From positions 1-11,111 of the forward strand of contig WFRI01000047.1 of NCBI GenBank assembly GCA_015486615.1: a stretch of DNA of 11,111 bases. The letters run 5' to 3'. Shown here one piece after another: positions 10,322 through 11,111 of the stretch. How positions within the stretch are numbered: position 1 is the first letter of the stretch; each line of letters begins with the position of its first letter. The position numbers were made by a program, and so were the translations under genes. The notes beneath the pieces are model-generated. The model was given only the letters and a program-made list of their open reading frames with translations, made no database searches and was not told the origin of the DNA. This DNA is from Candidatus Omnitrophota bacterium (GTDB lineage: Bacteria; Omnitrophota; Gorgyraeia; Duberdicusellales; Duberdicusellaceae).

Positions 10322-10944
10322 GGTTGATAATCCGCATAACTGCGGGTATGTTTTTGCTGTTGCAGGTAAACGGCTTTGCTCAGGGACAGTTAGATGCCCA
10401 GCGTCCAGCGTCGAAGCCTGCAAGTCGAACGTCGGACGTCGGAGGTCGAAAGTTGAATGTCCAGCGTCTAACGTCTAATATCCAGCCTCCAGCGTCTAAC
10501 GAAAATAAAGCACAGTATCAAAAAGTGCCTGAAATAAAAGGATATACCTATAATATTAAACGATTATTGGAAAAGGTAGAAGAGAATCTTAAAAAAGTAG
10601 ATAAAGAGATAAAAGAAAAAGAAATCTTAAAACGCAATCAGGAGAGAGAGGCTAAAGTAAGAAAGCATTTTAAGAAAGGGAATGCGCTTTATAAAGAGGG
10701 AAAGTTAAAGCAAGCAAAGAAAGAGTGGCTTAAGGCGTTGGAAATCGCCAGGAATCCTGAAATGAGAGACTATATAAGAGAAGCGGCTAAAAGAGCAAAA
10801 CAAGAAGAGTTAGCCCGGAAGAAAGAAGAAAAGAAGAGCGGATTGGAAAGGACTCAGGCCATTAAAAAACAGGTAGATTCCTACTACAGGAAAGCCCTTT
10901 CTTATTACAGGCATAAATCTTGTGATTTAACTGTTTACATTTAG
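10306..10944 (+). CDS. Exported TPR/coiled-coil protein, probably interrupted at its 3' end
   Basis: 212 residues from ATG 10306, which has GGAGG at 10294-10298, 7 nt upstream; ATG 10318, which forms ATGA with the giant gene's stop, is the alternative start. Either way it is translationally coupled to the giant gene. Residues 1-27 form a signal peptide (R-L-I-I-R-I, hydrophobic core, G-F-A-Q-G). Residues 29-65 are encoded by a heptamer array. Then come a Lys/Glu-rich coiled coil (E-K-V-E-E-N-L-K-K-V) and TPR-like helices (H-F-K-K-G-N-A-L-Y-K-E-G-K-L-K-Q-A-K-K-E-W-L-K-A-L), similar in style to the giant protein's tail. It probably acts in the periplasm or outer membrane with that protein; this is inferred. 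The TAG at 10942 falls inside what looks like a further TPR helix, so the protein may have been longer. Confidence 0.65.
   Translation: MGNKMRLIIRITAGMFLLLQVNGFAQGQLDAQRPASKPASRTSDVGGRKLNVQRLTSNIQPPASNENKAQYQKVPEIKGYTYNIKRLLEKVEENLKKVDKEIKEKEILKRNQEREAKVRKHFKKGNALYKEGKLKQAKKEWLKALEIARNPEMRDYIREAAKRAKQEELARKKEEKKSGLERTQAIKKQVDSYYRKALSYYRHKSCDLTVYI
10389..10500 (+). repeat. Sixteen-unit heptamer array after the signal peptide
   Basis: Sixteen contiguous 7-bp units in perfect register, mostly GTC plus four variable bases: GTTAGAT, GCCCAGC, GTCCAGC, GTCGAAG, CCTGCAA, GTCGAAC, GTCGGAC and so on to GTCTAAC. All have the left-arm orientation. It encodes a Ser/Pro/Arg/Asn-rich linker at the start of the mature protein. 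TAG, TAA and TGA triplets occur in five places, all out of frame. Confidence 0.92.
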
Positions 10945-11111
10945 GAGTTTAACAAAAGTTCAAGCCCCAACTCTCAATATAAATCTGCTCAAGATTATTT
11001 TAACAAGAGGATTTCTGCCGAAATAGAAGCCTAAAGAAAGGTTGAAGAGGCTTGGAATAACGGGCTTAAAAATAAGGAAAAGAGAATAAGCCGAGGAAGA
11101 AAGTTCTAAAA
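10945..11111 (+). pseudogene. Decayed or misread continuation of the TPR gene
   Basis: In the same frame as the preceding gene, beyond the TAG at 10942-10944, the sequence reads E-F-N-K, then N-S-Q-Y-K-S-A-Q-D-Y, R-I-S-A-E-I-E-A, TAA (11032-11034), and R-K-V-E-E-A-W-N-N-G-L-K. This is TPR-like and plausible as protein. Both interrupting stops would become Gln (CAG, CAA) with a single C, giving I-Q-E-F-N-K and E-A-Q-R-K. Near 11080 a neighbouring frame reads A-E-E-E, which suggests a frameshift too. Either the 3' end of the gene is decaying or the sequence contains errors here. Confidence 0.5.

Noticed and set aside
10389..10500. CRISPR array.
   Set aside because: The units are 7 bp, contiguous and degenerate, with no spacer of constant length and no cas genes nearby.

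Overview
The window looks like bacterial accessory and cell-envelope DNA from an uncultivated, Gram-negative-type lineage. An Omnitrophota-like candidate phylum is my best guess, at low confidence. The basis is the style of the giant outer-membrane protein, the four-helix-bundle (23S rRNA intervening-sequence, S23) ORFs and the heptanucleotide arrays. Every complete gene lies on the + strand.

Layout: (1) The 3' end of a RecB/Cas4-like PD-(D/E)XK nuclease gene (1-270). (2) A MntA/HepT (MNT/HEPN) toxin-antitoxin pair (394-1295), bracketed by two 48-bp direct repeats (288-335 and 1304-1351). Its antitoxin gene carries what looks like an in-frame palindromic insertion. (3) A 229-nt spacer holding a perfect 16-bp hairpin, a probable terminator, a 17-bp tandem repeat and a six-unit heptamer array. 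(4) A stand-alone four-helix-bundle protein (1525-1941). (5) An approximately 2,780-residue exported protein (1973-10321). It has a signal peptide, filamentous beta-repeats, Ig-like, carboxypeptidase-regulatory-like, DUF11, SdrD-B-like and FlgD-like domains, a long beta-barrel-like region and a helical TPR-like tail. (6) A translationally coupled exported TPR/coiled-coil protein (10306-10944), whose reading frame seems to continue past stop codons to the window end.

The main discovery is a family of insertions built from degenerate 7-bp units, consensus S-GAC-N-T-W or its reverse complement. The clearest copy is 495 bp long (5123-5617) and consists of a left heptamer array, an S23-family ORF with its own ribosome-binding site, and a right heptamer array in the opposite orientation. 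It sits exactly between codons of the giant gene, and removing it restores a canonical SdrD-B-like motif. The S23 ORF and the giant ORF are both open through it, in different frames. A second copy (about 6673-7072) is about 95% identical in the ORF and truncated at its end. ORF-less array insertions occur at 5951-6041, 6299-6361 and 10389-10500, and arrays also occur between genes. All coding copies fall in loops or linkers and none breaks the host frame. Together they look like a gene-tolerated mobile repeat family in which a four-helix-bundle protein travels with, and perhaps acts on, heptamer arrays.

The giant protein and the downstream TPR protein probably work together at the outer membrane or cell surface. 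The nuclease and the MntA/HepT pair look like unrelated accessory genes next to repeats.
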